Source: Oscillospiraceae bacterium | GTDB lineage: Bacteria > Bacillota > Clostridia > Oscillospirales > Oscillospiraceae | Direction of reading: 5' to 3' | Assembly: GCA_021202845.1 (NCBI GenBank) | Contig: JAJQCF010000022.1 | Coordinates: 1 to 64,000, forward strand | Length of the DNA: 64,000 bases | In this document: in pieces, positions 33,994 to 42,149 of the stretch | How the letters are laid out: each line of letters starts with the position of its first letter | Numbering within the stretch: the first letter of the stretch is position 1 | Made by a program: the position numbers and the translations under genes | The notes under the pieces: model-generated | Told to the model about the DNA's origin: nothing | The model's database searches: none | The model's input: the letters and a program-made list of their open reading frames with translations, nothing else

Positions 33994-35868
33994 TTGAAAA
34001 TGAAGAAAAAAAGACTGGCCGCAACAGCCTTGGCGCTCGTTTTTGCCCTGCTTATGGGAACGTGCGGAGCTTTCGCGGCGGGGACAGACACAGACACGCA
34101 GCTGGAGACCGTGCGCGCCGTGGGCATCATCGTCGGCGACGAGAACGGCAACATGAACCTCAGCTCCTACACCACCCGCGCGCAGTTCGTGAAGATGATG
34201 ACCGCCGCCTCCACTTATAAGGACAGCGTCACCTCAGGCACGGGCACAGGCTCCTCGCTCTTCACGGACGTCAAGAGCACGCACTGGGCAACGGAGTACA
34301 TCAAGCTCGCGGTCGAGCAGGAGTGGGTCACGGGCTATGTTGACGGCTCGTTCCGCCCCGACAACACCATAACCTTAGAGGAAGCCTGCACCGCGCTGCT
34401 GCGTCTGCTGGGCTACACCTCGGACACGCTCACCGGCTCTTACCCCACTGCGCAGCTTAGCAAGGCGCGCTCCGTGGGTCTGCTGGATGACGTCACAGCA
34501 TCGCAGGGAGAGCTGCTGACCCGTCAGGACTGCGTCACGATTTTCTACAACCTCCTGACCTCGGACACCAGCTCCGGCGCGGTCTACGGCACAACGCTGG
34601 GCTACACCATCACGAACGGCGAGGTGGACTACTCCGCGCTCGTTGCCACTGATACAAAAGGCCCCTATGTTGCCTCGGCGAACGACACCTTGACCCTGCC
34701 GTTCAGCGAAAGCGGCATAACTGTTTACAAAAATGGTACAATTTCTTCTGTTTCAGATGTTGAAAAATACGACGTTTACTATTATAATGAAAATATAAGG
34801 ACGGTTTGGGTCTACAACGACCGCGTCACCGGCACCCTCACCGCCGTTTCCCCCAGCGCCGCCGCGCCGACTGCGGTGACCGTTGCGGGTACAGCCTACA
34901 GCCTTGAGACTACCACGGCAACCTACAAGGTGTCCAGCCAAGGCAGCTTCACCACCGGCGACATCGTCACGCTGCTGCTGGGCATGAACGGCGAGGTCGC
35001 GGACATCGTCAGCGCGGAGGAGAGCAGCACCACCTACTACGGTGTCGTCATCTCCAGCGAGAAGTCTGCCAGCTCCTCCGACACCTCCAGCTCCTCCGCC
35101 AGCGTGCAGATTGTCACGCAGCTGGCCTGCACGGACGGCGTACTGCGCACGTTCTACCACACCGGCACAACCTACTCCCTCAACCGCCTGCTCTCCGTCA
35201 CCTACAGCGACTCGGAGACGGTTGTCAAGGGCCTTTCGGAAAAATCCCTCTCCGGCAAGGTGAACTCCAGCGGCACAACCTTTGCGGGCTACAACCTTGC
35301 CTCCGACGTTAAGATTGTGGACACCGACAGCGGCGGCGGCTACACCCGCGTTTACACCTCCCGCCTCGCGGGCTCCACGCTCCAGTCCAGCAACGTCCGC
35401 TACTACACGCTCAACAGCGCGGGCGAGATTGACCAGCTCATTCTCTACGAAGCGACGGGCGACACCTTCTCCTACGTCTACATGACCGCCGCCAACACCG
35501 GCAGCAGCACAACGAACAGCTATCAGTATTTGCTCAACGGCGTTTCCCAGAGCCTCACCAGCTCCGCGAGCTACAACGTCAGCGTGGGCGGAGCGGCGCT
35601 CATCTATGACAGCAACGGCCTCAAGAGCATACGCCAGCTCACGAGCGTCAAGCTCAGCAGCGTCGGCGACCTCACCGCCACCGCCAGCTCCGGCGTCAGC
35701 TACACGCTGGACGAAAATGTGCAGGTCGTGCTCAAGCAGAGCACCAAGTTCTACGCGGCCGACATCTCCGACATCGAGGGCGGCGACTACACGCTCACGG
35801 GTTGGTACGATAACTTCAGCTTCTCCGCCGGAGGCCGCATCCGCATTATTGTGGCGGAGGAGAAATAA
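33994..35868 (+). CDS. SLH-domain cell-surface protein
   Basis: 624 residues from TTG 33994, or 622 from the in-frame ATG at 34000; AAAGGAA fits either. Signal peptide 1-30 ends Phe-Ala-Ala-Gly. Two to three SLH repeats follow (about 35-205), with Phe-Thr-Asp-Val, His-Trp-Ala-Thr-Glu-Tyr-Ile and Gly-Ser-Phe-Arg-Pro-Asp. The remaining 400 residues are Ser/Thr-rich beta-structured sequence of no recognised family. It likely coats or decorates the wall and may be a substrate or partner of the MacAB-like exporter upstream. A short AT-rich patch at 34725-34800 carries a promoter-like sequence and differs from the GC-rich rest. Confidence 0.75.
   Translation: MKMKKKRLAATALALVFALLMGTCGAFAAGTDTDTQLETVRAVGIIVGDENGNMNLSSYTTRAQFVKMMTAASTYKDSVTSGTGTGSSLFTDVKSTHWATEYIKLAVEQEWVTGYVDGSFRPDNTITLEEACTALLRLLGYTSDTLTGSYPTAQLSKARSVGLLDDVTASQGELLTRQDCVTIFYNLLTSDTSSGAVYGTTLGYTITNGEVDYSALVATDTKGPYVASANDTLTLPFSESGITVYKNGTISSVSDVEKYDVYYYNENIRTVWVYNDRVTGTLTAVSPSAAAPTAVTVAGTAYSLETTTATYKVSSQGSFTTGDIVTLLLGMNGEVADIVSAEESSTTYYGVVISSEKSASSSDTSSSSASVQIVTQLACTDGVLRTFYHTGTTYSLNRLLSVTYSDSETVVKGLSEKSLSGKVNSSGTTFAGYNLASDVKIVDTDSGGGYTRVYTSRLAGSTLQSSNVRYYTLNSAGEIDQLILYEATGDTFSYVYMTAANTGSSTTNSYQYLLNGVSQSLTSSASYNVSVGGAALIYDSNGLKSIRQLTSVKLSSVGDLTATASSGVSYTLDENVQVVLKQSTKFYAADISDIEGGDYTLTGWYDNFSFSAGGRIRIIVAEEK
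34760..34788 (+). promoter_or_regulatory. Possible intragenic sigma-A promoter
   Basis: TTGAAA at 34760-34765 and TATAAT at 34783-34788 with a 17-base spacer, inside the SLH gene in a local AT-rich patch. No internal start with a good ribosome-binding site was found directly after it, so function is uncertain. Confidence 0.35.
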
Positions 35869-35927
35869 CATTGTTAATCCATTTTTCCGCGCAGCATAAA
35901 TAAAAAAAGAAATAGGGGGTTACACAC

Positions 35928-36767
35928 ATGACAGACCAACGCAACGCGGAACCCATGTCAGAGCAGCCCGACGAGGGTCAGGAGGTCACTCAAGCGGCAA
36001 TGCGCGCCTTCTTCGAGGACCTGCGCCGCCGCAACCGCACGCCGGAAACGGTGAAAACCTACAAGCAGAAGCTCAACCAGCTCGTTGAGATGCTGCCGCC
36101 CGACGACAAACGTGTCCGCCGCGGTACGCTTGCCGAGATGCGCGACAGGCTTCTGGAGGAGGGCTACGCCCCCTGCACAGTCAACCTCTTTGTCTCCGCC
36201 TGCAACAGCTTCTTGGAGTTCTGCGGCCACCGCGAATTTCAGCTCGGCCGCCCGCTCCCGCCGCAGAAGGGACACCAGCCCACGCTCACGCGCACGGAAT
36301 ATCTACGTATTTTAGGTGCGGCCAAGGCGCAGGGACGCGAGCGCTCCTATCTGCTCATAAAGGCGTTCACCACCGCGGGACTTTGCTTCCCCGACCTTGT
36401 TCACCTCACGCGCGAGGCGGCGGAGGCCGGAGAGGTGGAGAACGAGGACGGCGTTATGATGCACCTGCCCGCCTCCTACCGCGCGGAGCTACTGGACTAC
36501 GCCGAGCGCAGGGAAATTGCCGCAGGGCCGCTGCTCATCACCCGCAGCGGAACCCCGCTCAGCCGCACCGCGGTCACGGCGGAGATTCAGCGCTTTGCCG
36601 AAATTGCTGACGTTCCGGCGGAGAAGTGCAACCCGCGCTGTCTGCACCGGCTCTACGTGGACACGATGAACGAGATTGCCGACCGCATGGCGGTGTTTGT
36701 CCGTCAGGCTCACGACCAGATGCTTGAGACGGAACAGCTCTCCATAGGCTGGAAGAACGGCAAGTAA
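35928..36767 (+). CDS. Degenerate tyrosine-recombinase-like protein
   Basis: 279 residues. An N-terminal SAM-like core-binding domain (about 20-105; Arg-Thr-Pro-Glu-Thr-Val-Lys-Thr-Tyr) is followed by a domain shaped like the phage-integrase catalytic fold. The box I segment reads Thr-Ala-Gly-Leu-Cys-Phe-Pro-Asp-Leu where the catalytic Arg should be. Box II is reduced to Cys-Leu-His-Arg-Leu-Tyr, the Leu-Gly-His triad is not evident, and no nucleophilic Tyr is in the expected place. It probably binds DNA but does not cut it, or is a decaying recombinase. It stands between an SLH gene and the inverted-repeat segment with the intact recombinase. RBS AGGGGG. A terminator follows. Confidence 0.65.
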   Translation: MTDQRNAEPMSEQPDEGQEVTQAAMRAFFEDLRRRNRTPETVKTYKQKLNQLVEMLPPDDKRVRRGTLAEMRDRLLEEGYAPCTVNLFVSACNSFLEFCGHREFQLGRPLPPQKGHQPTLTRTEYLRILGAAKAQGRERSYLLIKAFTTAGLCFPDLVHLTREAAEAGEVENEDGVMMHLPASYRAELLDYAERREIAAGPLLITRSGTPLSRTAVTAEIQRFAEIADVPAEKCNPRCLHRLYVDTMNEIADRMAVFVRQAHDQMLETEQLSIGWKNGK

Positions 36768-36792
36768 AAAGCAAAACGAAAACCGACAAAGC

Positions 36793-36834
36793 AAAGCCTC
36801 CGACGTTACATTTCGTCGGAGGCTTTGATAATTT
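36793..36834 (+). terminator. Terminator after the recombinase-like gene
   Basis: Perfect 13-bp stem (36793-36805 with 36814-36826), 8-base loop, then GATAATTTT. The stem starts with the same AAAGCCTCCGA as the terminator near 13100. Confidence 0.75.
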
Positions 36835-37025
36835 TCACGTAATAAGAGCGTAAAAAGCGGTCGGTATTGTAGAATTTACAGTTTGTTTAAGAAAAATTCA
36901 TCTTTTATTGATAGGTTAAATCGCTTTAAGGCGTTAAAATAAGTCTATGCGACACTGACATCGGACATTGTTGAACCACTTATCTTTTCGGCGAACCCGA
37001 GAAATTCCCACGAATTGCAAAAGCA

Positions 37026-37049
37026 GTCGCAAATCCCGTGATTTGCGAC
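37026..37049. repeat. Left inverted recombination-site candidate
   Basis: Arms GTCGCAAATC (37026-37035) and GATTTGCGAC (37040-37049) around spacer CCGT. The same 24 bp occurs in reverse-complement orientation at 38266-38289. The rest of the 328-base gap 36768-37095 holds only the terminator at 36793 and AT-rich sequence. Confidence 0.85.
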
Positions 37050-37095
37050 AACCGCCGCACGATTCCAAGGTTTTTAACCCTGAGTTTTTTCGGTT

Positions 37096-38157
37096 TTACC
37101 AAGCCTCATCTTTGCAGAGGCGAAGCATTATGTCCCGCATTGCGGACATTGATGGGTGTACATACGTATTCAATGTTACGGCTACGTCGGCGTGTCCCAA
37201 CATCTGGCTGAGAGTTTTGGGGTCGCACCCGACCTGAACACAGTTCGTCGCAAAGGTGTGGCGCAGCGCGTGAAAATTCACGTCGCGCACACCGGCTTGC
37301 TGCAATACGCGCTTGAAATACCGCTGCACTACCCGCGGCTCCTCGAACAAATCGGGGTCGCCGGTGAGCACAAAGCAGTCGGGAGCGCGCCGCAGCCGGT
37401 CAACCTTATCCAGAAGCACAGGCGGCACAGGAATGGAGCGCTGAGAGCACCGACTTTTCGGCACATCGAACACCACAACGGTGTGCCGTTCGTCGCCCTC
37501 GCCGTAGTTGGGATTCTGGATGCGCTGGGCAGTTCTGCGAACCGTGAGAACACCTGTGTCTGAAATGTCTCCCCATTTCAGACCGCAAAGCTCTCCGATT
37601 CGCAGCCCAGTGTACATACACAGCAAAATCCCAAAGTTATTCGGCCTCAAATCCTGAAACAATGTGCTTTTCAAGGCATCCTGCTCCGCCTGCGTGAGCG
37701 TCTGCGTTTCGCAGACCGTCTTGCGCGGGCGGCTTAATGCGTCCCAAGCGTAAAAACGCACCCCGCGGCACTCCGCGTAGCCGACCGCCCCGCTGAGCAC
37801 GGTGACGATACTGCTGACCGTGGAGGAAGCGAGCGGCGGTGCGTCGCGCGCGCCGTAGATTTTGTGCTGCAAAAACTCGGAAATTTCCCCGTTAGTCAGC
37901 TCACTCACGGGAATATCTCCGAGCTCACCGAGTACATGCTTTTCCGCCACGCGGCGGTAAGTGGAGCAAGTGGAACGCTTATAGCGCCCCGCGCACCGTT
38001 CCAGCCAGCCCTCCACCGCCTCGCTGACCGTCATGTCGGGCGGCTTGGCCTCCGGCGGAGGCTTTTCCGTGGCGGGATAATACGCGGTTGCGTTCTTTAT
38101 GCGAATACTTTCCCTGCCGCATCGGACGACGGCATTGCGGCTGCTTAAAGAGTTCAA
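37096..38157 (-). CDS. Tyrosine site-specific recombinase (integrase)
   Basis: 353 residues, TTG start with AAGGGAG five bases upstream. A core-binding domain (about 40-150; Ser-Thr-Tyr-Arg-Arg-Val-Ala-Glu-Lys) is followed by the catalytic domain with the full set: Arg in Thr-Gly-Leu-Arg-Ile-Gly-Glu-Leu, His-Ala-Leu-Arg-His-Thr-Phe, Leu-Gly-His-Ala-Asp, and the nucleophile in Asn-Thr-Tyr-Val-His. There is no N-terminal arm-binding domain. The gene lies wholly between two inverted 24-bp sites and reads leftward, away from a divergent promoter at 38227. Most likely it flips this segment; an integrase of a minimal inserted element is the alternative. No excisionase gene is present. Confidence 0.88.
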   Translation of the reverse strand: MNSLSSRNAVVRCGRESIRIKNATAYYPATEKPPPEAKPPDMTVSEAVEGWLERCAGRYKRSTCSTYRRVAEKHVLGELGDIPVSELTNGEISEFLQHKIYGARDAPPLASSTVSSIVTVLSGAVGYAECRGVRFYAWDALSRPRKTVCETQTLTQAEQDALKSTLFQDLRPNNFGILLCMYTGLRIGELCGLKWGDISDTGVLTVRRTAQRIQNPNYGEGDERHTVVVFDVPKSRCSQRSIPVPPVLLDKVDRLRRAPDCFVLTGDPDLFEEPRVVQRYFKRVLQQAGVRDVNFHALRHTFATNCVQVGCDPKTLSQMLGHADVAVTLNTYVHPSMSAMRDIMLRLCKDEAW

Positions 38158-38226
38158 TGCTCTCCCTTCTTTCGTTTGTGGGTTTGGCGAGCTTTGTTAC
38201 ATTTTGATTACGACCCGAAAGCTCCC

Positions 38227-38254
38227 TTGACAAACGCAATTTCTATGCTAAAAT
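38227..38254 (+). promoter_or_regulatory. Outward-facing sigma-A promoter inside the inverted-repeat segment
   Basis: Consensus TTGACA at 38227-38232, 16-base spacer ending in extended TGC, TAAAAT at 38249-38254. Transcription would start near 38261, run through the right inverted site and reach the SLH gene at 38449. No other good promoter was found between 38290 and 38448. Confidence 0.8.
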
Positions 38255-38265
38255 ACAATTAAGCA

Positions 38266-38289
38266 GTCGCAAATCACGGGATTTGCGAC
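38266..38289. repeat. Right inverted recombination-site candidate
   Basis: Arms GTCGCAAATC and GATTTGCGAC around spacer ACGG, the exact reverse complement of the 37026-37049 site. Both sites are preceded by AAGCA. Confidence 0.85.
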
Positions 38290-38402
38290 AGCAGGCCGCT
38301 TTTTACGCGACAATTTTAGCATATTTGTTGCGTAAACAACAATGTGGCCTTGAAATGTTGCATTAAGCCCAAATGAAAAGAGAGGCTTGTGCATAATAAA
38401 CA

Positions 38403-38421
38403 TTCCGCATAGTATGCGGAA
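38403..38421 (+). other. Hairpin in the 5-prime leader of the SLH gene
   Basis: Perfect 8-bp stem TTCCGCAT/ATGCGGAA with loop AGT, 10 bases before AAGGAGG. It is probably a 5-prime mRNA stabiliser of an abundant transcript. Confidence 0.6.
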
Positions 38422-38448
38422 AAACATTTTAAGGAGGAAACACCCACC

Positions 38449-41151
38449 ATGAAGAAGAACTTCAAACGCCTTCTCTGCCTCGTGCTGGTAGTGTCCCTCG
38501 TCTGCACGCTCGGCGTGACTGCTTTCGCAAGCAGCAGCCTGACTGCTTACACAGACGTGGATGACATTACTTATACCGAGGCTGTCGATGTCCTCACCGG
38601 CGTCGGCATTCTGGAAGGCAGCGACGGCACATTCAAGCCGAATGACACCATGACCCGCGCAGAGGCGGCGAAGATAATCGCTTACCTCGCACTCGGCGCG
38701 GAGACCGCGTCTTCCCTCTCCGCCACCAGCGCTCCGTTTGATGACGTGCCCCTGACCCACTGGGCTGTCGGCTACATAGCCTACTGCGCCAGCGCAGGCA
38801 TCATCGACGGCGACGGCACCGGCAACTTCAACCCCGAAGATGAGGTTACTGCTTATCAGTTCGGCAAGATGCTGCTCTGCACTGCCGGCTACGGCGTGAA
38901 CGGCGAGTACACCGGCGCAAGCTGGGCTGTCAACGTGGCTGCCACCGCAGGCTCTCTCGGAATTTATTCCGGTAAGAGCGGCTCTCTCAGCGGCAACACC
39001 GCCATCACCCGCGACGAAATGGCTCTGTACACCTTCAACACCCTGACCGGCGTTGCTCAGGTGAACTACAACTCCAACTTCGGCGAGTATTATGTCGGAA
39101 CTTCCGCTCTGAACTCCCTCAGCTCTACCATCAAGGACAAGTATAAGTATGAGGACTACATCGACAGTGATGACTACGATGAGACCGCCTACGAGTACAC
39201 CATAGGCTACCTGACCTACGACCTCACCAAGAGCGGTGAAAAGAGCGGAAACACTCAGGATACCGACGCCTTTGGCCGTCCTTGCTACACTTGGCTGTCC
39301 GATGACGTCGAAATCAGCGACAGCTATGTTGACGACAGCGCCGATTACACCATTGCCAACAACAAGGAATCTCAGGACATCTACAGCGAAATAGGCAGCA
39401 CCATCGCAGGTTATACTTTCTACCTCTATGTAGATGATGATTCCGAAATCGACAGCGACGATGCCTATGGCAGCACCTATGCCAAGTACACCGGCGAGGT
39501 CGGCAAAGACAGCGGCTTCGCTACAAAGAACAGCGATACCAAGATAGTCCAGAGAGGCTCTACTCTTGAGCTTTATGTTGATGACGCAAACAACGAAGTC
39601 CAGGCCGTTATTATCAACCAGTACCTTGGACAGGTTACTGATGTTGACGCCGACGGCGATGACATCGAAATCACTCTTGATGTTTACGGCAATCCTGAAG
39701 CAAGTGAACTGACCATCGACAGCGACAGCGCTTCCAACCTTGCAGGCTTTGAAGAGGACGACTGGGTCATAGTTACTTGGAGCGCCGCAGAGGATGATGT
39801 TGCTCAGTCCATCACCGCTGCCACCGTTGTTGAGGGCGAGGCTACCTCTTGGGGAACCAGCAAGGTCACCATTGACGGTACAACGTACAACTGCTCCTAC
39901 ACTTTCAACAGTGACCACGACCAGTACAGCAACTTCACCAGCGCAAGAGATGACAAGGACTATGACACGACTTATATCCTTTACCTCGACACCTACGGCA
40001 ACATGATAGGCTTCGAGGAAGCTGATGAGTCCAGCTCTGGCACCGTGAGCACTAAGAACTATCTGTATGTTGAGTCCGCAAAGGCCACCGGCTATGACGG
40101 ATTTGACGATGCAGAGGTCAAGGTAAAGGCCACCTTCACCGATGGCACAACCCAGACCATCTACCTCAAGGTAAATGACGCTGATGAGGACGATGCCTAT
40201 GTGAAGATTGCGGGCGAAACAGTCTATATCGACAGCAGCTATGACGATGACCCGCTTTACGATAACGATGGCGACCTCGTTGCCGGCCACATCTACTCCT
40301 ACACCGAGAACAGCAGCGGCTACTACACACTGAACAAGCTGGGCAGCACTGCGGCCGAGTACTATGGTGTTATAGTTGATGACGTAAGCGCTGTTAAGCT
40401 CTACACCAACAGCAGCTGCACCTCCACTACCACTCTGTATGCCAACAGCACCACCAAGCTCGTTCTTGTTGACGACCAGAAGGTCTACACTGGTTACTCT
40501 AACTTCCCCGATGAGGATTACGACAATACCGACAGAGTTCTTGTTATCAAGTCCTCCAGCGGCAGCACCCGCCTTACCTACATCTACGTATTCGGCGATG
40601 ACGTAAGCGCTACGGAAGACCTTATCTACGCGGTCTACACCGGCAGCGGCGATGTTGTCAGCACCAGCAACGACACCGAGACAGCTCAGTTCTGGGTTGA
40701 CGGTTCTAAGGTAACTTACGAGTTTGACGAGGGCGACATAGACGGCGATTGGTACAAGTTCCAGGCCGGCTGGATTGAGATAGGCAGCGACGGACTTGCA
40801 ACCTTCACTCCGTATGACGGAAATGAAGGCGGCGTGTCTCAGTTCGAGAATGACGATTACTACCTGTACTTCGGCCTTGTCACCGATAAGGACAGCGATA
40901 GTATCGACGTTACCATCAACGGCGAAACCTATGTCTTCTCCTTCGCTGATGACTACCAGAAGACCCGCATTAAGACTGGCGGTTCCGGCAGCTCCAGCGC
41001 TCCGAGTGAAGGCGACTATGTCTGGGTCTTCACCGAGGATTACGCAGAGGAGAACGACAACACTGCCGAGGCAGTCTCCATCTGGGCCATAGCCGATGGC
41101 AACAGCAATGTGAGCTCTCTTATCAGCCATGTTGGTTATCCTGAGGACTAA
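38449..41151 (+). CDS. Large SLH-domain S-layer-like protein
   Basis: 900 residues. Signal peptide 1-26 (ends Ala-Phe-Ala). Two clear SLH repeats (about 30-155) carry Thr-Tyr-Thr-Glu-Ala-Val, Phe-Lys-Pro-Asn-Asp-Thr-Met-Thr-Arg-Ala-Glu, and His-Trp-Ala-Val-Gly-Tyr-Ile. The remaining 740 residues are very acidic (Asp/Ser/Thr/Tyr-rich) beta-type sequence of unknown family. Codon use is less GC-rich than its neighbours and favours a narrow set, as in highly expressed genes. With the strong RBS (AAGGAGG) and leader hairpin this suggests a main surface protein. Its only recognisable promoter lies in the invertible segment upstream. A 12-bp-stem terminator follows at 41201. Confidence 0.82.
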   Translation: MKKNFKRLLCLVLVVSLVCTLGVTAFASSSLTAYTDVDDITYTEAVDVLTGVGILEGSDGTFKPNDTMTRAEAAKIIAYLALGAETASSLSATSAPFDDVPLTHWAVGYIAYCASAGIIDGDGTGNFNPEDEVTAYQFGKMLLCTAGYGVNGEYTGASWAVNVAATAGSLGIYSGKSGSLSGNTAITRDEMALYTFNTLTGVAQVNYNSNFGEYYVGTSALNSLSSTIKDKYKYEDYIDSDDYDETAYEYTIGYLTYDLTKSGEKSGNTQDTDAFGRPCYTWLSDDVEISDSYVDDSADYTIANNKESQDIYSEIGSTIAGYTFYLYVDDDSEIDSDDAYGSTYAKYTGEVGKDSGFATKNSDTKIVQRGSTLELYVDDANNEVQAVIINQYLGQVTDVDADGDDIEITLDVYGNPEASELTIDSDSASNLAGFEEDDWVIVTWSAAEDDVAQSITAATVVEGEATSWGTSKVTIDGTTYNCSYTFNSDHDQYSNFTSARDDKDYDTTYILYLDTYGNMIGFEEADESSSGTVSTKNYLYVESAKATGYDGFDDAEVKVKATFTDGTTQTIYLKVNDADEDDAYVKIAGETVYIDSSYDDDPLYDNDGDLVAGHIYSYTENSSGYYTLNKLGSTAAEYYGVIVDDVSAVKLYTNSSCTSTTTLYANSTTKLVLVDDQKVYTGYSNFPDEDYDNTDRVLVIKSSSGSTRLTYIYVFGDDVSATEDLIYAVYTGSGDVVSTSNDTETAQFWVDGSKVTYEFDEGDIDGDWYKFQAGWIEIGSDGLATFTPYDGNEGGVSQFENDDYYLYFGLVTDKDSDSIDVTINGETYVFSFADDYQKTRIKTGGSGSSSAPSEGDYVWVFTEDYAEENDNTAEAVSIWAIADGNSNVSSLISHVGYPED

Positions 41152-41200
41152 CGCTGACCAATAACCATAGCATTTAATCGCATAGATTAACCTGCTTGGG

Positions 41201-41240
41201 GGGAGACAGAACCTTAACCCGTTCTGTCTCCCTGTTTCTT
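41201..41240 (+). terminator. Terminator of the S-layer-like gene
   Basis: Perfect 12-bp stem (41201-41212 with 41221-41232), 8-base loop, then TGTTTCTT. Confidence 0.8.
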
Positions 41241-41267
41241 AAACCCGCATGGACAAAGGAGAAATAT

Positions 41268-42020
41268 ATGCCGGTAAATCAACAGGAAGCGCGTCCGGCG
41301 GACGTTTATGTGCGCCTTTTAGGCCCCGTGGAGCTGCGCTGCGGCGATAAGCTCATCTGCGAGAGCCGCGGCCGCGAGTCCCTGCCGTGGATGCTTTTGA
41401 AATATCTGCTCGTCAACCGCGACCGCGAGGTGGACATGGCAGAGCTGGACGCCGTGCTCTGGACAACCCGCGGCGGCGAGAGCACCAGCGAGGGCAACGC
41501 CCGCGTCCGCCTCAGCCGCCTGCGCAAAACCCTCGAGCCGCTTAACCTCGACCGCCGCGGCGGCCAGTCGCTCATCATTTATTATTCGGGGCGCTTTTCC
41601 ATAAACCGCTCCTATGACCTCGCTTTCGACACGGACGAGCTGCTGTCGCTTGTGCGCTCCGAGCGCGATTTGCCGCTTGACGACGCTGACGCAATGCCCA
41701 AGTGCGCCCGCGCGCTGGAGCTGTACCGCGGAGAGTTTTTGTCGTGCAGCGCCCCCGCGCCGTGGCTGGACGTCTACCGCGAGCAGTACGCCGAGCTCTT
41801 CCGCGCCCTCGCCGCCAGAACGCTGGAGCGCATAAAGGCAACGGGCGACGAAACCGCCCTCGACCTCCTCTGCTCCCGCTCCGCGGAGCTCGCCCCCGAG
41901 GACACGGAGCTGAACGACGCCATAGTGGCCTCCCTCAGGGAGCGCAAGCGGCAGATAGCGCGCGGGCGCCACGTCGCCCGCCGCTCCGCCCACCGCCGCC
42001 CCGCCTGCCCCGCCCAGTGA
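41268..42020 (+). CDS. SARP-like transcriptional regulator (winged helix plus BTAD)
   Basis: 250 residues. Residues about 10-100 match the winged-helix start of SARP/BTAD regulators (Arg-Leu-Leu-Gly-Pro-Val-Glu-Leu, Trp-Met-Leu-Leu-Lys-Tyr-Leu-Leu, Arg-Val-Arg-Leu-Ser-Arg-Leu-Arg). About 115-235 form the helical bacterial transcriptional activation domain (Tyr-Arg-Gly-Glu-Phe-Leu). The C terminus is a short Arg/His/Pro-rich tail. No ATPase or TPR extension is present. The start is ATG 41268 with AAAGGAG seven bases upstream. Target genes are unknown; it is a single-gene unit between two terminators, just after the S-layer-like gene. Confidence 0.78.
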   Translation: MPVNQQEARPADVYVRLLGPVELRCGDKLICESRGRESLPWMLLKYLLVNRDREVDMAELDAVLWTTRGGESTSEGNARVRLSRLRKTLEPLNLDRRGGQSLIIYYSGRFSINRSYDLAFDTDELLSLVRSERDLPLDDADAMPKCARALELYRGEFLSCSAPAPWLDVYREQYAELFRALAARTLERIKATGDETALDLLCSRSAELAPEDTELNDAIVASLRERKRQIARGRHVARRSAHRRPACPAQ

Positions 42021-42030
42021 ACGAATAACA

Positions 42031-42079
42031 AAAAACGGAGCGCCCAAGGCAAACATACCCTTGGCGCTCCGGTTTTTAT
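42031..42079 (+). terminator. Terminator of the SARP-like gene
   Basis: Stem of 13 pairs with one bulged C (42036-42049 with 42059-42072), flanked by A5 and T5, 9-base loop. Confidence 0.85.
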
Positions 42080-42115
42080 TCCGTTGAGGCCGCCTGCGCG
42101 CAGCGCAAAAAACAT

Positions 42116-42143
42116 TTGACTTTTCCCCGCCGTATGCTATAAT
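42116..42143 (+). promoter_or_regulatory. Promoter of the small antisense RNA
   Basis: TTGACT at 42116-42121, 16-base spacer ending TGC, TATAAT at 42138-42143. Expected start near 42150. Confidence 0.75.
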
Positions 42144-42149
42144 AAACAC

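Noticed and set aside
37020-38290. The recombinase segment as an insertion element with direct att repeats
   Set aside because: As direct repeats the two sites differ at two spacer bases, while as inverted repeats all 24 bases match; the outward promoter also fits a switch. Kept only as the alternative model, because AAGCA precedes both sites.
38248-41130. A long open reading frame of about 960 codons on the minus strand opposite the S-layer-like gene
   Set aside because: It is a by-product of codon bias in the plus-strand gene; the product is low-complexity Val/Gly/Ile-rich with no domain, and has no ribosome-binding site. Similar antisense frames at 1879-3297 and 21441-23111 were dropped for the same reason.
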